The notes: generated from the sequence alone by a model not told the origin. Counted from the stretch's first letter, positions 49,746 through 63,498 are shown. The stretch is DNA of 64,000 nucleotides from Orthonyx spaldingii (GCA_013397795.1 VZTJ01000300.1:1289378-1353377); one strand, 5' to 3'. Made by a program: numbers and translations.

Positions 49746-52700
49746 CAAAACAAAAAGGAACAATTAAAAACAATCACTTTAAAGGCAAACTTCCCAATTT
49801 TTCTTAGCCTAAAATGCATTTATGTGCCCTCCAAATTTAACAGGTGAATGCCTCAAACTACTGGAATTGCTGCTTGCCTTTAAGTAACTGGAAGGAATAA
49901 ATTTGATATCTATTGTTAGAGCATTCTTTTTGTAAATGAGAAATTGTTAGTAGGAGCACAGGGATTATTAAAGGACAAATGTGCTTCCTGTGACAATAGG
50001 AAGACAGAGCATATCCTATCCAGGACAAAAACCTCTTCACAGAATCCATGCCATGTACCACAATGTGGTAAAAAACCCACACCCACTTTGTGCAGAGTGG
50101 AAATTCCCGGGATTTCGTTCATTGGGGTGTGGACTGCAACACAAAGTTTGAATTTGAAAGGACACCAACTCAGACTATGCAGGGAAGGAAAATTATGCAA
50201 CTATATCTACAACTCCAGTACGAGGCTGCTCTCCAGGACAGCTGCAAGATTCAGTGATGTTTGAATTAAAGACAAAACAGCTTAAATTTCACTTGTTATA
50301 TTTTCTTAAAGAATTCATGTTAAATATACTGAGAAACTAAGCTTAAACAGAGTAAACACTACAAAAATCTACCAATCCTCAGCTAATGAAGACACTGAAA
50401 GCCTCAAGGTGACCTCTACGAATTTAAAGGTAACAAGTTTTAAGAACTAATTCTGGAACAACTGGTAATTTGTATCAAAATTACAGCCAAGATTTTTTTT
50501 TAGTATCTATAAACTTTTTTTTCTTCTGAAAACCAGCAGAGGGAGACAGGTTCTTTTTTTACTCTGAAAGAAAACAGAAGATTGTATTACTTCATAAATG
50601 ACACCTTCTGAAAATTCACTATCATTTCCTAGATTAGTCTTGCAATGCCTTTTCTTGGTAATTTTGAACTCTATTATTAATACTGACTTTTTTCTTAGTG
50701 ATTATCCAAGCTTAAATGCCTATTGCTTACATCTGAAGATGTTTAGTCAACAGCATGTTCCTATTAATACTTCACTATGGATTTCTCTCAGGGAGAAAGG
50801 GGATATCAGTGCTCATAATGACTGAAAGAAAAACTAGGCTGTGGTTATGTTTTTGTTGTTTCACTGTCATGCAACATCTTGCATGTTTTTGCAGCACGTC
50901 TGAAGTCTGCATATGGCTCTCAAAATCTATACAATAATTTCAGCTGACTCTATATATGAGTTACATATTTGAGGATTAACTATAAGAAGAAGGTTCCATT
51001 CCACAATAAAAACCACAAAACCAGCTGCTGGTGGTTTCAAGTGCAAGTAAAATGTTCTCTTGGGTTAATTTCTTAGGGCCCAGGTCTTGCTTCAGGAAAT
51101 AGGAATTTAGGCATTATAAGCCAAAATATTACTACAGATCTTGGCACAGAAACTTAGGTATGTCTCATATGGTTTAGGGAACGTTCCCTACAAAATGACA
51201 TGACAGGGCATACATTTGAAATTCATAAAATATTATTCATATTTACCCATAGTTTTGCAGATAAGTTATGTCCAGAAGAGCTACTAGAACAGGGACCTGA
51301 ACAGAAATAATTTTACACATTTCAGTACTTGTTTTACTGTAAATAATTTGTGATAGTCTATTTTTTTTCATAAACTCCCTTTTACAGGTGGTTTATTTAC
51401 TTAGAGAAGAAATTAGAAATGCTTTTTGGATAGAATGTGCTCTAAGCAATATGCGTGATTGCTGTAATTTTAAATAAAATGAAGTTTCTGAATATTTCTA
51501 AAATAGAGTGGAAGCGGAAGAGTTAGAAAATGCATGTACAAAGTGTGTCAGTGCTGCAGTGTACTCAGGAGGTACTGTGGGATCGTTGTTAGTCTGTAGT
51601 GTGCTGTGGCTGTTACTGTAAGAATGGTGCCAGAAAAACCTGAGTGAGAAACCGCAGGCAACAGGATGCGTGCCTGGAAATAGCAATCATTCCTGGGGCA
51701 AAGATAATTGAGGTAATTGGGAAGCCTGCTGCTATTTAAAATCCCAATCACAACCAGTCATGCTTAATCAGACATCCAAAGGCAGAGCATGATAAAACTT
51801 CACATGGACTACTCACTTGAATTATCCCATATCAAGAAGTTCCAACAAACCAACCAGCACTACCAGTCCTACACAGGAGACTGACTTCCACAGGCTAAGA
51901 AAGGGGCTACAGGGTCTCCTCAGCTGCCCAAATTCCTGTAGCTCCATGAAAGATCCAAGCCCTTCCCAACAAATCTGGTGTTTCCTTTCTGCTACAAGCT
52001 AATTGCATGAAGCTTCTTGTAGCAACTTTATGTTCACACAACTTCATAGTTCTTTAAGCATTGCATGCCACTGGAAACATTCTACTATTAAAAAAATATT
52101 GAACAGTTCCTCATGTCACGCTTTTACTTGTAGTCACACAGTGTATGCTGGTAAAAAGCAATTATTCTATCAAGTACATTCACTGAGGTGTTTTCATATC
52201 CCTGTTCAAGTCTAAATCTGTCATGGCTCTGGCCCTTAATCCTTGTATTTCAGTATACAATTTTTTGTAGTTTTCAGAGGGCAAGTTAAGCACACAATGT
52301 GTTTCCTGGAGGACATTTGTTAAGGGTCAATGATCCAAATTTTGGAAGCAGCAGAATTATTTTAAAATGCCTTAAATCCTTGCCAATATTCTTTAGTTGG
52401 TAAGTAAGCATCTTCTACTTAGGAATGACAGTTATGTAACAGTGGAGCACTGGCACATTATTCAAAGAGATTTATTGCTTTCCTTTGCTGCTTGCATTCA
52501 TGAGCAGAAAGATACCCATGCTTGAGGGACTAAACTGGAGAGAACTTTAATGAAAATTATCTCTTGAGTTGGGTGGAAAACTTTTCAGATAGGATTGCAG
52601 TGGTCAGCCCCCAGAAGAAAGAACCCCATAACATCAGAGGCCAACAACATGAATACGTGTCACAACTCACTGAACAACTTACCACAGAGTTTGAATGTGT

Positions 52701-53254
52701 GGGAGGGGAAAAAAGCAGTGTGTGTTCATGTGTGCACAGCTCACTGAGAAACTTCAAGGTGGGGGACAGCTGATGGACTTACCACACAGTTCTGGCCTTG
52801 TTACAAACCCCAGCTTTGTGGATATGTCATCCAACAGAACAATTTCACCAAATGTAACAGGGACTCTGTCTGGACTGAGCTTGTACACCCAAGTGTGGGT
52901 GTGCAGAGCACATCAGGAATGTCCCTTCTGATCTTCCAGGGTGTCAGAGAAATCATCTGTCAGATCACCTTCTTGGGATCCACAGTCATCCTCCTGCAAT
53001 GAAGCAGTGACACATCAGGCCACGGAGAAATACAGCCCTTGTCCTAAGAGCACAGGAATTACTGAAGCATTTGGAAGTATTAATGCTAAGAAAATGACTT
53101 ATTTTCCAAACATAAATGTAGTGTTAAATAGTAATGGCCCTTGCTTGAGATATATACTGAGGAGTAGCTGAAGGGTGTGGAAGAGGATATGGATAAGGGA
53201 ATGACACCACAGTATTGGCTAATTCTGCCTGTAATACCATAGCTTCAAACTAAA

Positions 53255-53512
53255 ACCTTCAAGCTTCAAAGTGCAAGAGAGTAGGTTTAGATTGGATATT
53301 AGGAAAAAACTCTTTACTGTGAGGGTAGTGAGGCACTGGAACAGGTTGCCCAGAGAATCTGTAGATGTCCCATCCCTGGAAATATTTAAGCCCAGGCAAG
53401 ATGGAGCTCTGAGCAACCTGGTCTAACAGAGGGTGTCCCTGCCATGGCAGGGGAGGGGATCAGAATTAGATCTTTAAGGTCCCTTCCAACCCAAACCATT
53501 CTATGATACCTA
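53255..53512 (+). mobile_element. CR1 LINE, truncated 3' part
   Basis: It includes ACTGGAACAGGTTGCCCAGA, a GGTGTCCCTGCCATGGCAG block, GGTCCCTTCCAACCC and the ATTCTATGAT end. Confidence 0.92.
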
Positions 53513-54896
53513 GCTTGCCACAGCGATGCAAGTATTTAAAGTTATGTGTGTGTGTGTGGTAAAAGTATTGAGTGGTCTAACAACTCCTAGAAACCTCTAA
53601 ATCAAATTAGTTTTAACTACCTTGTTTTAACTAAATCCCAGTCCCTTCAGAAAAAAAATATATTAATTTGTGTATATGTCACCTGCTGATGTCACTTCTA
53701 TTAGAATATTGCAGAGTCTTTTGGGAGAGCAGAAATTCATTGCCCAAGTCAGGAATCACATCATTAAGCATGATCTTGGTTTTGTGTTTAAATCAATGGA
53801 AGTCGTACTCTTCTTTCACTGAAAGAATAGCCTGAAAAGAACAAAACTATCTTTGCCTTATCCCACTAAAACCAGTGGATGGATCCACTTGCAGCATGTT
53901 GGCATGCCCAAAGGTACCTGGCTGAATTCTTAACCCATGGAAGCTACATATTAAAATACCACACTAATGCAAAGTTACATCCTCCAGCTATTTATTCATT
54001 CTCTGTTAGCAAGGGCATCCTGTCCTCCTTAGTCTCTCATTATTAAAAACAAGTCCAATTCCTGGTCATTAGGTTATGATGCAAAGTTCACACCTCTCAA
54101 GCAATATTAAAAACCTTTAAAAATCCACAAGGTTTAAGTCAGAAAAGCCAGATTTTTTCCTAAAATCTGGTAGTCTTTGGGAGATTTAAAACCTGAATAA
54201 ATATTAACATGTTAGTCTTGTAAAAGGGCCTGACCATGCAGTGAAGTACTATTAATATAGTTCCTGGCTACTACATTTTCCTGAAGCAGCAGAGAATAAT
54301 GCACTGATCATCCCTGACCTCTCTCTTAGGTTGAGAGATACTTTCATAGCTTGTTCACAAGACAGACAGAAGTATACTTTTTTCAACCTTTAAAAGATAT
54401 GATACATTCCCAGCCTTTTAGAGAATTCCCTGGATGTTCTTGAGTATGCACACAGCTTTCACTAAAGGGGGAAAGTACAGACTGGAAACAGATAGGGTTC
54501 TTTTTTGTTGTTGTTGTTTTCTAAAATAAATTTATTGCTATCACAAATCCTACAATTTGAAATAATCAGGCTAAAAATCCTATTCTCAATTATACCACTT
54601 CCACATCCTTATTTTTTCTCACATCACAGTTTCATGAGCTCTGCAACCACGGCACAGTTTCCTAAGAAAAAGGACAGATAGCCTGACAGCTGTAGAGGGC
54701 TTACACTGAAAGCATTTAAAGAATCCTTCTTTAATCTGATTTTGGTGGAAATTAAGCTTTACTCATGTTCTGCTTGCACTGAAATTAACAGGGTTGTTCT
54801 CAAAGATGACTAAAACATCCCTGGGAGCTTGAAATCTGTTATGTGCAGTCTTAAAAGGTATTATTATGTTGTATCCAGGGAAGAAGGGAAGGGAAA

Positions 54897-55071
54897 GGGG
54901 AAAGGGGAAAGGGGAAAGGGGAAAGGGGAAAGGGGAAAGGGGAAAGGGGAAAGGGGAAAGGGGAAAGGGGAAAGGGGAAAGGGGAAAGGGGAAAGGGGAA
55001 AGGGGAAAGGGGAAAGGGGAAAGGGGAAAGGGGAAAGGGGAAAGGGGAAAGGGGAAAGGGGAAAGGGGAAA
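54897..55071 (+). repeat. (GGGGAAA)25 perfect 7-mer array
   Basis: Twenty-five uninterrupted copies of GGGGAAA, preceded by an imperfect G/A-rich lead-in from about 54878. All-purine on the plus strand. Every copy supplies a four-G tract with a three-base spacer, and the array is mirror-symmetric. Open frames in all phases arise only because no stop can form. Confidence 0.99.
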
Positions 55072-58000
55072 GGAACTGTTTCTGTTACATTGTGTATCAC
55101 AATACAATTGGTTAAGATTCCATCTGACCCCTAAATAAAGGGAATTTCCAGCAAGCCCTGGAGCATTTTCAGCCTGAAAATCAGGCCACAGGGTGGGATG
55201 TGGTTAAGACCAGAATGGAGTATTCAGCTTACCACAGGCTCTACCATAATGATGAGATTGTTTCCAGAAAGTCCCTTTTAAACTGAAGTTACTTTAGAAA
55301 TACTAATAATGTTTTCATTTCTTTTCAGATATCACCATTCAGAGAATTGACTAACCTTTTGGAGTTAGTGAATAACATTCTTCCACTGCTGCCCTTTTTT
55401 CCCTTTCTTAAATAAGCACATAGGTTAAGGAAACTCAAATAAGCCTGGTAGATTATGTCACCATCTACCATTTTAGTCACCCAGCCCAAGTTGTTTAGGG
55501 TGAAAAAACAGATTTTTTTACAACATTAAAGACCTTGCAACTCATCAGAAACCATACATTTAAAATTAAAGAACAAATATTGTGTTATGCTCTCAGCTAA
55601 GTGCACACATGGAGATTAGAGAGGACTAATAGAGCATGACTGGCACCTTTGCAAACACACGACTTCAAAGATAAATACACTGCCTGCCTAATGGCAAAAG
55701 GCAGACAGATGTGATGACAGAGGTAAAGCTTCTTTTTTAAACCATGTTTAAACTGTATATCCCTCTGTGCTCATTAAGCACTTGAAATTAATATTTTGGA
55801 CCACTGTAGTAAAGGGGGATTTGAAAGAATCTGATGCCAATATCTTCACATGCTTTGAAAACTCTGGAATTATTAAAAAACTTGACTCCTGTCTCCTTCT
55901 CACACATAGTGGTACACAAATCAGAATATTTTGATGCAAGACATCAATTCTTGCCCCAAATTTGAGTCCTATGAGGGACCCTATGTCTGCAATCATTAAC
56001 GTGAAGTGAGTTTTGCCTTGACCAGATGATAAAACCTTAACACTGTGAGTACCTAAGAAAAATGTGTGCAGTCATTTCAGTGGGCAAGGTTCCTTAAGAC
56101 CTCAGAAAATAGTATCAATTTAAAAATAACATAGGAAGCAGTATTTGTTTCCACCTCTGCAAGAATATCAATTCCATTCAACATGAACACTGCATGATTT
56201 GTTGGGTAGGTTGGGGAAGGATGACTCTTCAGGAGGACTTGCAGGGTGTCCCTGTGTTCCTTTGGACAAGAAGTTTTGGGGAGAAATTTAAATAGAGAGA
56301 CAAAAAGGGATTGTCATGAGACAGGCCTTCCAGTCCCCTGGTATTGAGAGAATTGAACCTGCACTATTCTAAAATGCAATTATGCACCTGCAGCCTGGGG
56401 CTCATAGAAAGAGTCTGATAACACTTTTACAACAAGGAACAATTGCAGAGCACTTCCAGATAGCCTGATAAAAGCTTTTCCTTCATATGTTACACCTTCA
56501 TTGGAGGAGGATATAAAATATGGAAGGATGTGGGAGTGAGGCCAGGAGATAACATAAGCAAAGAAAATAAGGTCCAGAAGAACTGTTGTTGTCCTGATCT
56601 ATTTTATAACTCAGTCTGTCTCTCAGACATTTCCATCTCCACTATGTTTCACGACTGTAAACACTACAGCAATTGCAGCAAATACCACAAAGAAAGGCAG
56701 CATTAGCTACCTTTAATCCAATGTCAACACCAGAAAAGCAGGCAGCAAGTAACTAATCAGTTCTAGGAAGTTCTTAGGTGTTGGTTCACAGGGCAGTTTT
56801 CCCCCTTCTCATTTGTATCAACAGGTTTGGAATTTTACTGGCTTTTTTTTTCCAGTGTGGCTGTTGCTCCACAATCTGAAAGAACTTTGCTTCACAATCT
56901 ATGGAACCCCTGGCTTAATATTTCCCTGTTTCCCAGAATAAGTACGAACACTAACCCCATAAAATATTTCATATTAAAACTGCCTTTAAGAAAGAGTGTC
57001 TGAATAATCATAATGTGATGGTCATTTACTGGCACAATTGATTTGATGCTGGGCTTCCAAAATTATTTCAAAGGTATTACTTTTCCTTTCATATTGTATT
57101 TCATTTCTGCTTCTGCAAAAACATAATCTTGAGAGTATTAGTTACAGGATTATGTGGCAATCTTGGTTTTCTTCCTCCACAATGTTTTCTGTTCTCTTTG
57201 CTTCAAACCGTCCTTCCCCTGCTTCCCCTCCTCTGACCCATGTCATGAGTTGAGCAGGTCAACCACATAACTTTTCATCCAAATTAGATACATATAGTAA
57301 AATAACTAGTTAAGGTACAAAAGTAAGTGTCTATATCGAGCCAATCTTTTGAAATAAAACTCAAGCCATGCAACTAAATGTTATCCTGATCTGGGATGCT
57401 CCAGGATATGTAATTTCTTTTGAAAGAGCTTGCATTATGATTTATTTCCATTCCCCTGGAGCATGAAGAAGCCTGTATTTTCAGTTTCTAGACACACAGC
57501 TGTGCAGAGGCAAGAAAATTACAAACAATGCTGTTTCAAATATTCTCACCCAGCCTTATTTTTACGAATACTTTAGGACATGAGGAAAAATATTTGCAGT
57601 GCTGCATTAAATATATATGAATTAACAAAGACTAAAGATCAGTGGTTGATAAAGTACAAAGGGTGACAGAAGCAGAATGAAACAACTTTTAATCTGCTTT
57701 TATGTTCAACCAGGGTTTATGTAGGTCAATGCAAACCTTGCAAATTCCCCTCTGGCACATCGTTTGTAGAAATCTCTCTTTAAATTTTCATCAAAGAAAG
57801 GAAAAGTTGGGATGATGCCCCTTTCTATAACAAAGTCGCTCCTTGCCACAGATTATTTACACATCTTGCTCATAATACTACTTCTGAAGAGAAAGTGTTT
57901 CATCTCTGAGATAGACCAAGTGTTTCCTGATGGCCAGGCTCCAAAACAACACAGGATGGAGCAGAGCTTGCAACCATATCCTCCCATTCTTGTAACATTC

Positions 58001-59469
58001 AAATTTCCTCAGCAAGTTTTTCAGGAACAAGATAATGTTAGGGTCCAACAAGGACACCAACAATACTTTTTACCAAATACCGCTCCTTTTTTCAGTGTGA
58101 GAAACAAATACACATCCAGTCTATAACTCATTGTGCCAATGAGCACACAGATATATTTTGGGTGTTTTGTTTTCAATTTCCAAAACTGTCAGTATTGTCA
58201 GCACTGCTCTACAGATGTCCACAAACATGCATATTTCATTTCAGCACAATGGGATGAAACTGTGGACAAAAGGGTGCTTCAGGCTGGGGAGAATCTAGAA
58301 AGGCTGGGGAAATGGCTTCCAGACCAAAATGCTCTTGTTACCCTCTGACTCTAAGATTCAGTCTTCAGCACAATCCCCATGGAAGCGCAGCAGGGGAAAA
58401 TGACTCGACAGGGAGGGGACTGGGGAATGAGAGCCACATCTCCTCAAACGTCTCTGGGGTGCAGAAAAATGAAGGGCCACAAATCCTGGTTTAAATCCTC
58501 TACTTTCTTATTTCCTTGAGAAACACCTCCTGCATGCTTGCTCACACTCATGCAAGCTCACACTCCCTTGCACGTGGCGTTTATGCACAGGGATGCAACT
58601 TTGCCTCCCACATGCCTGCTCTCACACTGGCTCCTGCTCTGTCCCATGGCCACACTTACATGTACCCACTCCAACTCACTTGGTTGTTCACTCCTGCCCA
58701 ACTCACTGTCATCCAAGAACTTTCTGAGGGTGCATGTTTAAAAACCTAACGGGAAAGGCACGCCTTTGGCTTGTACAATTCATGACAACACCAGGCAATA
58801 GCAGTTTTCATCCACAGTGCTTAAAGAGCAGAACTTTCACAACATACATAGGAAAGGGAAAACTGTGCCCTGAACTTTAATCTCTCAAGAGATATATCAG
58901 ATCCTCAGCTTTCTCCACAAAGCAGTTAATAAGCTTATACTTTAACTCTGATCTGCAATCCAGCCCAAAACAGGGGATAACTCTTCACAGAGCAGAAGGC
59001 AGTTGAGAAATTGCAGCATGCAAGACCAAGGAAAGACAGGCACCTATGTTCAGCATGTACCACTGAATCTGCCACAAGATTTCATTGCTTTTTTCTTGTT
59101 ATGAAAAATAGGGACCATTTCTATTTACCTCCAGCATGCCACTCTTCATGGGAATAGAGTTGCATGTCATACTTACCATGCAGATGTACAATGGATTTAT
59201 GCTGCAATATAACAATTCCTTTCATTACATTCTATTATTTTCCTAGCAATTGCTATTTTGATCTCCACTAAGCATTGCTCTAATGTTGCCACAGAACCTT
59301 CTTATCACACATCCACAATCTGAGCAAAAAGAGAAATAGATTAAAAAAGCCAAGACTGCCTTTTCTTCAAGGCAAGTCAGTTTACATTACTAACATACCA
59401 TTTACTGCTTCATTGCCTGGCTACTGAGTATCTTGAGATACTCTGCAGATCTGAAGTAAAAGGTTTTCT

Positions 59470-59501
59470 TTCAATATTGTTTTCCTTCAATATTGTTTTC
59501 C
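59470..59501 (+). repeat. 16-bp tandem duplication
   Basis: TTCAATATTGTTTTCC occurs twice in direct succession, with no mismatch. Confidence 0.95.
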
Positions 59502-60981
59502 TAAGTAATTCCCTAATCCTAAATCATCAGCAAACTTCCTCACATCATTTTGTACCCCCATTTGGGAATATTATGATAACAGTGAAGCACAGAGGCTGGG
59601 TATATATAAATTCATAGGAAACATCACTGCCGACCCCACCCCACCCCCACTATTAGTTCAAGGTTTATAAAAGATAATAGTAAATAAACTTGTCAAAAAA
59701 CCTAAATATCCCAAGAATAAACCCTCCATGCTGACTTCCTCTTTTTGCCCATCAATAACTGAGTGATAATCACATGGATATAATTATGACAAGACAGAAA
59801 CTGATATAATTTTAAAAGGTATTTTTCAAAATTACTGCCATGATCTCGTAAATATCTGGTGGATACTTAGCCTCTGCCAAATATTCAAATGCTACTTTGC
59901 TTTGTGATGAGAGGGGCATTTATAAACTGCAGATAAGTTGGAAAAAAAAGTAATAAAATACTGATTTGTATGAGAAATCAAATAAAAACTGCACCAGGAA
60001 TCAAGTGATACATTCTCCTTTAATGAGACCTTCATATTACTTCTTGTTGCATGTGAGATTTCTGTGATATACATGCACTGTATGTCCATAACCATAAGCC
60101 TTTTTGTTCTACTTCTAAAAAATATTTCCATTACTGGAAATGAGAAGCCAAAAAATTGCTGTGCTACACTTCCTGCTGCAACCACATCAGTACCCTACCT
60201 TTTACTTCCTGTTTTTCTTGCTGTTATTATCTCATTTTCAAGGCACCCTCTCTTCAGTTAAAAGTACCAAAATTGATTGTAACAACTTAGATGTCTTACC
60301 TCCTTCTTGCACAAAATATCATTCCTCTTCTGCCTTCTGTTTGTGACTTTTCCATGTGACTTCAAGTCTGCAATTATCCTCATGTCCTGTACCAGTATTC
60401 ATACTTTTCTACACCTTCAGAACAATTCTCTCTCAACTTACTCTATTCTTTCCTTCTAAATATGTTATGGGTCTTGCCTCAGTTGAAACTCTAAGTATTT
60501 TGGAGGGAACATCATGCCTGTTTCTCTGAACACATTTCCTTCTGTGTTTCTAAAGCAAATTTTTCAGGCATGATTTGCTCTGGAAAAGCCAGGTTGGCCA
60601 TCACCAATCACCTCCTTATTTTCCATGTGCTTTTAGCACAGTTTAAGAATTACCCTCATCAGAGAGGTCACTGACACAGCCCCAGAAATCTGGGGATGCA
60701 CCTACCCAGAGGTTCTCCACCCTTCAGTTAAAGGAGTTTCCAGCCTGATATGGAATAACCACACAGTATTTGCAGAGAAAAAAAACAAGTAGCACAACTA
60801 ACTAGGCTATGGCACTTATCAGCTTGCGATTGAGAGAGGGTCAAAACTACCCTGAAACAGTCAAAGCTCTGATGGAAGTCTTCTCCACTCCAAGCAGCAG
60901 GCTTGACAACAGCATGGGGCCTGTGAGAAGAAAACAGAAATTATTATCTTTCAGCTGTTGTCTATTTGTTTCTAAAGCTAC

Positions 60982-61215
60982 AAAATCATAGAATATTAAT
61001 AATTTGAAAAACCCCAAACTTCCACATTCTTTCAAATCCAAACGACCCTCCTCCAGTTTAAAACCAATATCTCTTGTCCTGTGACTACCTGCACTTGCAA
61101 AAAGTCCCTCTCCCACTTTCCTGTAGGCCCATTAGGTACTAGAAGGTGCTCTAAGATCTCTGTGGAGCCTTCGTTTCTCCAGACTGAACAATCCCAGCTG
61201 TTTTTGAGGAGACAG
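60982..61215 (-). mobile_element. CR1 LINE fragment, older copy
   Basis: Reverse orientation with AATCATAGAATA at the left edge, then CTCTTGTCCTGTGACTACC and TTTCTCCAGACTGAACAATC. It is more diverged than the other copies, suggesting an older subfamily. Confidence 0.8.
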
Positions 61216-61549
61216 TAGCTGGAAAACAGTTGCAGCTCCAGGAAGACAACTCACAGCTGCTTTGATCCTCACTGCACCCACCCCATGCCCAGACACGCTG
61301 CACTGGCCGTGAACACAACATGCACCACACCAACCCTTTGCACACCTGCACTGCAGTGGCCATGTGTGCTGGTTGAAAATGGCATAGATTTTTAAATTAA
61401 TTTCTAATTGTTTTAATGAATCATAATCAGTGTATCAATTATAAGCAGCATGCTAGTCTTAAATCACTTTTAGCCAGCACATGACCCTGATATGCTTCAT
61501 TGAACAAGGCCTGGGAGAGAGTGAAATATTGTTGAAATTGGATACAATC

Positions 61550-61705
61550 ACAGAATCACAAAATAAGCTGAGTTAGAAAGGACCCACAAGGATCATGGAG
61601 CCCAGCTCCTGGCCCCATGCAGCACCATCCCCAGGAGTCACATCATGTGCCTGAGAGCATTGTCCAAATGCTTCTTGAACTCTGTCAGGCTCAGTGCTAT
61701 GCCTA
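61550..61705 (-). mobile_element. CR1 LINE fragment, 3' end
   Basis: Reverse orientation: CACAGAATCACAAAATAAGC, GTTAGAAAGGACCCACAAGG and a CAAATGCTTCTTGAACTCTG block. It may belong to the same insertion as the reverse-transcriptase fragment 200 bases to the right. Confidence 0.8.
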
Positions 61706-61904
61706 CAAGTGCAGAATTTATAGACTGCAAGGACATTTAGTACAAATCAGAGGATAAAGGAAAATCTAATAAAGACTCAGTTATATGTGTTTTGGAAAGT
61801 CTCTAATGGAGGAGAAAGATACTAAAAAGACTAAAAATATGGGCTAATTAGCATGATCAGCAAGAAATCAATACTCAAGAGAGGATAGAATACTAATTAA
61901 GGAT

Positions 61905-62300
61905 TTGTCCTTTTGAACACAAGGCACATGGCACAGGAGTCCCTTCTCCTGTCCGTGCCTTACCCACTTGGATACTGTGGGGGGCTGCGTCACCGGCCTT
62001 GCTAAAGTCACAGTAAATGGCCATCAGTGCTCTTCCCTTGTCCCATGAGGACACTCCCCTCCTCCAGGCAAGGCTCATGTTGGTTCCACCACAGCTTGTC
62101 CTTTGGGATGATGTCATCTTGTCCTTCATGTGCCTCCAAGCCACCTTCTGGCAGTTGTCTGAGAAGGGCAGGTTCTTCCTGAAAATCTGTGGGAAGGCTC
62201 CTGTAGAGATGCCTCTGATTCTTCCTACGAAGCAGGAATGGGTAAACAGGAGGCCACAAAAGTGGAGAGAAGCTTTGTTCTTCATATGATCAGAGAGTGA
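61905..62300 (-). pseudogene. Decayed CR1 reverse-transcriptase fragment
   Basis: On the minus strand an open frame reads WRHMKDKMTSSQR, then SSWDKGRALMAIYCDFSKAG and DAAPHSI. This follows the CR1 ORF2 order around reverse-transcriptase motif A, where the usual LDFSKAFDTVPH has become CDFSKAGDAAPH. The preceding helix (RHMEDK-like) is also recognisable. The catalytic FD pair is damaged and the rest of the polymerase is missing, so it is inactive. The reading frame extends right to 62489 into GC-rich sequence that does not look like CR1. Confidence 0.6.
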
Positions 62301-63199
62301 GGGCACACTTGGAATGCTGTTGCCTACTCTTGTGGAGGGGACGCCAGGCCCAGGATGAGGAGGCTCCTGAGGGGAGGTGGGGGATGGTCCCTGTGCCCAA
62401 GGGACAGCCTCCTTGCAAGCAGCACAAGGAGCCCCAGGAGAGGGGCCCTCAGTCCCCATCGCCCTCCTCCTGCTCCCACATCTGGGCACCCTTCAGGCCC
62501 GCAAACAGCCTGCAGCTTACTAAATTCCAGTGCTTCCAGCTACCCGAAATGACAGCCCACAAATTAACAAAGAATATTAAGTCACCACAAAACTCTGTTT
62601 CTAAGGTGAACTGTAGTGTAGGAAAATGATTTTCTAATCTGGAGCAGTATCTCCTTGAGAGAAAGGGAAAGCTCCAACTAGTGTCAGTCCTATTACTTTA
62701 ACAGCTTTGTTACCACAGATGTCATCACAGACAATTTACACCCCCATTTTGTTTTCACCTGCATAACCCAGAAGCTACAGTTTCAACTACCACTTTGCAC
62801 TCCTTATAATTAAGCCTCAACCCTGTGGCTTCTGTAGTTTCTTCCCTATGCCGAGCAAATCCCTCAATAATTTATTTTTTCCTCCGATTTGTATAAACTA
62901 TTGCAACAGTTTCTTTAAAAAAACACCAAACCTTAACTTGCACGTACTTCTCTTGTAAATCAGAATAGCAGAAACATGCTGCACAGTGATAAAAGTTTTT
63001 CAGTAATTTGTGCATGTCAGTACATTTCTTTAAATAGGAGTACAGGGTTACAGTATTGAGACACTGTAAGAGATTACAACTAGAATTTATGCTTATTCCA
63101 GAAATCAGTCTTTTATAGGAAGTGCAGTACATTTGCTGAAGCAGCTAGTATTTACCTACCCACTAAAAATACCTTTTCTGAATATTTTCTGAGCCCGTT

Positions 63200-63498
63200 T
63201 AGTGCTGAATAAATGCTCAAAGCGCACAGAAAATAACAGCCAAAAAACCCACCAGGAACCGCACTTCGAAACTGGTGGGAATGGAAATCCACAAACCAAA
63301 ACCCAAGCTTACACCAAGCATTAACAACCGCGAAGGTCGAATATGGTTTCCTGAACTGTTAAATCTGCACGGAGGTCAAGACTTTTATCCTCTAAGAGGA
63401 AGGGAAAACCAGATCTTAACACAGGTAATGACCAAACGAGTGAAAATAACGAGGAAAAAGGCGCCACCCCGGTGCCACCCTCAGCCCGCGCCCCGCCT
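63200..63498. promoter_or_regulatory. Left flank of a second CpG island (expected NUCB2 promoter side)
   Basis: CpG dinucleotides become frequent from about 63.2 kb and the last 50 bases before the gap are very GC-rich (GGCGCCACCCCGGTGCC near 63459). In mammals NUCB2 starts head-to-head with PIK3C2A. No NUCB2 coding exon is visible, so this is synteny inference only. Confidence 0.45.

Larger units (their letters stand above)
46400..63200. other. Intergenic interval between two CpG islands
   Basis: About 17 kb with no supported gene. It holds five CR1 pieces plus the reverse-transcriptase relic, the GGGGAAA array, the receptor-like open stretch and minor repeats; the remaining stretches (48.8-53.2, 53.5-54.9, 55.1-61.0 and 62.5-63.2 kb) are AT-rich and unrecognised. 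The short open frames there show no start context, splice structure or family motif worth calling. Confidence 0.8.

Noticed and set aside
49944..50264. Cysteine-containing 106-codon plus-strand frame suggesting a zinc knuckle
   Set aside because: Cysteine/histidine spacing does not fit a CCHC knuckle or any other finger I know.
54897..55071. Possible CRISPR-like or satellite-type repeated array
   Set aside because: There are no spacers and the unit is only 7 bases; it is a simple repeat in a vertebrate genome.
54763..55138. Open frames of 78-114 codons with a GKGERGK-type repeat on the plus strand and a proline-serine repeat on the minus strand
   Set aside because: They are produced in all frames by the 7-base GGGGAAA array; no coding evidence.
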